Position numbers and translations under genes: made by a program
Assembly: GCF_016735595.1 (NCBI RefSeq)
Contig: NZ_JAERRB010000014.1
Location: 1 to 64,000 of the forward strand
DNA length: 64,000 bases
Source of the DNA: Chryseolinea lacunae
GTDB lineage: Bacteria > Bacteroidota > Bacteroidia > Cytophagales > Cyclobacteriaceae
Direction: 5' to 3'
Notes under the pieces: generated by a model
The model's input: only the letters and a program-made list of their open reading frames with translations
The model's database searches: none
Told to the model about the DNA's origin: nothing
Shown: in pieces, positions 62,847-64,000 of the stretch
Layout: every line of letters starts with the position of its first letter
How positions within the stretch are numbered: position 1 is the first letter of the stretch

Positions 62847-63926
62847 TCATTTCTTCAGCCACAAATCAACGGGCTTTTCCACTTTCGGACGGAACGGCAA
62901 TTCTATTTTCTTTCCTTGTCCTGCCGAAGCATAGGCCGCGTAGATCACTTCCAACACGGCGCGTCCCAGTTCGCCGGTCACCAACGGCTCTTTGTTTTGC
63001 TGCACGCATTCAATGAAGTGTTTCAGTTCGTGCGGGTAGCCTTGATTAAAAACTTCTTCAAAGATGGGGAAGCTCCAGCCGGCCGTGGTGTCGGCTTTTT
63101 CCATGGCATAGCCGTAGCCGTTCTTGCTGTAGGCCAGTGCGGCGTTGCCCATGAACAGGTCGGCATAGATCACGCCTTCGGTGCCATACACTTCGCTCTT
63201 GTCGTCCATGCCGCCGTGTTTGGCCCAGCTGTTTTCGGCAAGGGCCGTCACACCGTTTTCGAATTCCACGATCACCACCGAGTTGTCTTCACCTTGTGTG
63301 CGACCGTTGTGAAGCACGGTGGCCATGGAAGCGGACACTGATTTCACTTTCGCATTGTTCAGCATCCAGAAGAACCAGCCAAAGGCATGGCATCCCATGT
63401 CCATGAGCACGCCGCCGCCGGCTTGTCTGATGTCATAGAACCAATCGCCGTGCGGGCCGGAGTGTTTTTCGGATTGTTTCAGCATAAACACTTTTCCAAC
63501 GGCGCCTTCTTTCACGAGGTGGCGCACGCGTTCATACTTTGGTGCAAAACAAAGCTCTTCGGCATACATCAGTTTCACGTTTGCTTTTTTGCACGCGTCG
63601 ATCATGGCGTCGGCTTCTTCCAGGGTAACGGCCAATGGCTTTTCGATGATCACGTGTTTGCCAGCCTTCGCGGCCTTCAGCGTCACCTCGGCGTGGAGGA
63701 AGTTGGGCAGACAGATGTCCACCACATCGCAGCCTGACTTTTCAAGAAGTTCGTCCACGTTGTCATACCACTGTGCGATATGATATTTTTCGGCGTGGGC
63801 TTTTGCTTTGTCTTTGTTGCGGGCATAGACCGCCACAACTTCCGCTTCGGGAATGAAACGGTGATAGCTTTCGATGTGAATGTCGGTGATGAAACCGGCG
63901 CCGAGAATGGCTACTTTGGTGCGCAT
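62847..63926 (-). CDS. Gfo/Idh/MocA-family oxidoreductase
   Basis: This 359-residue NAD(P)-dependent dehydrogenase has the Rossmann motif KVAILGAGFITDIHIESYHR (residues 4-23) and the conserved EKPLAVTLEEADAM (Lys-Pro, near 96). The C-terminal beta sheet includes SGPHGDWFYDIRQAGGGVLM, then DMGCHAFGW, the usual catalytic His site. It oxidises or reduces a sugar-like substrate that cannot be named. It is read toward the terminator at 62832. The last 74 bases of the window (63927-64000) show nothing supported. Confidence 0.88.
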   Translation of the reverse strand: MRTKVAILGAGFITDIHIESYHRFIPEAEVVAVYARNKDKAKAHAEKYHIAQWYDNVDELLEKSGCDVVDICLPNFLHAEVTLKAAKAGKHVIIEKPLAVTLEEADAMIDACKKANVKLMYAEELCFAPKYERVRHLVKEGAVGKVFMLKQSEKHSGPHGDWFYDIRQAGGGVLMDMGCHAFGWFFWMLNNAKVKSVSASMATVLHNGRTQGEDNSVVIVEFENGVTALAENSWAKHGGMDDKSEVYGTEGVIYADLFMGNAALAYSKNGYGYAMEKADTTAGWSFPIFEEVFNQGYPHELKHFIECVQQNKEPLVTGELGRAVLEVIYAAYASAGQGKKIELPFRPKVEKPVDLWLKK

Positions 63927-64000
63927 AGGGTGTATGGTGAGTTTGGGTTGTTGAATGTTTATGTTTTGAGTTTCAGTGATGACTTATGTTGCCCAGGCCT

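Overview
The window comes from a Bacteroidota chromosome, most likely Cytophagales; a Chryseolinea/Ohtaekwangia-like organism is an inference from gene content only. The signs are promoters of the Bacteroidota type (TTG, about 19-21 bases, TAnnTTTG), a SusC/TonB-type receptor with an N-terminal carboxypeptidase-like domain, a surface protein ending in a type IX secretion sorting domain, an ECF sigma/anti-sigma pair, GbsR/DCC/GIN/DUF4097 families typical of the phylum, and a prfB gene with the classical +1 frameshift. No rRNA or CRISPR array is present; there is one tRNA gene, tRNA-Pro(CGG).

Layout. 1-2861 is the AT-rich right end of an integrative element with a large serine recombinase, inserted at the 3' end of tRNA-Pro. 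3043-6152 holds a SIMPL-domain protein and the peroxide-defence set ahpD, ahpC and divergent oxyR. 6252-8930 is a GbsR-led cluster (membrane protein, DCC-family protein, TIGR01777 epimerase). 9122-12190 is an ECF sigma factor, a HEAT-repeat anti-sigma factor and two secreted DUF4097-type proteins. 

12.5-25.6 kb is the most unusual part. It carries YceI, an FAD oxidoreductase, a YeiH-type exporter, an alpha/beta hydrolase with a sterol-desaturase-like hydroxylase, a PhyH dioxygenase, an ATP-grasp enzyme, a TonB receptor and a TauE/SafE exporter. Four tiny open reading frames of 27-35 codons, each ending in two to four cysteine codons just before the stop, lie in the leaders of the YceI, hydrolase, PhyH and ATP-grasp genes. 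A SAM-I (S-box) riboswitch stands directly in front of one of them. A shared inverted repeat, CTAY-N7-RTAG, lies at the promoters of three of the leaders and of the TonB receptor. Together these suggest a sulfur/cysteine-responsive regulon that combines a DNA-binding regulator, a riboswitch and polycysteine leader peptides. This is an inference that needs testing.

26-64 kb is mostly ordinary chromosome: SET protein, TPR membrane protein, PlsC/GatC, M24 peptidase, thioesterase, MATE, NUDIX, RNase HII, NRDE protein, a 1776-residue repeat adhesin, a LolD-like ATPase, cobalamin adenosyltransferase, arylamine N-acetyltransferase, IlvE, RF2, MFS, YhhN, MgtC, DUF418, GIN protein, YigZ, a GAF/cache sensor without output domain, a ferredoxin plus ferredoxin reductase with a MarR regulator that shares an operator-like sequence, a MacB-type permease, RsgA, a truncated haemoglobin and a Gfo/Idh/MocA dehydrogenase.
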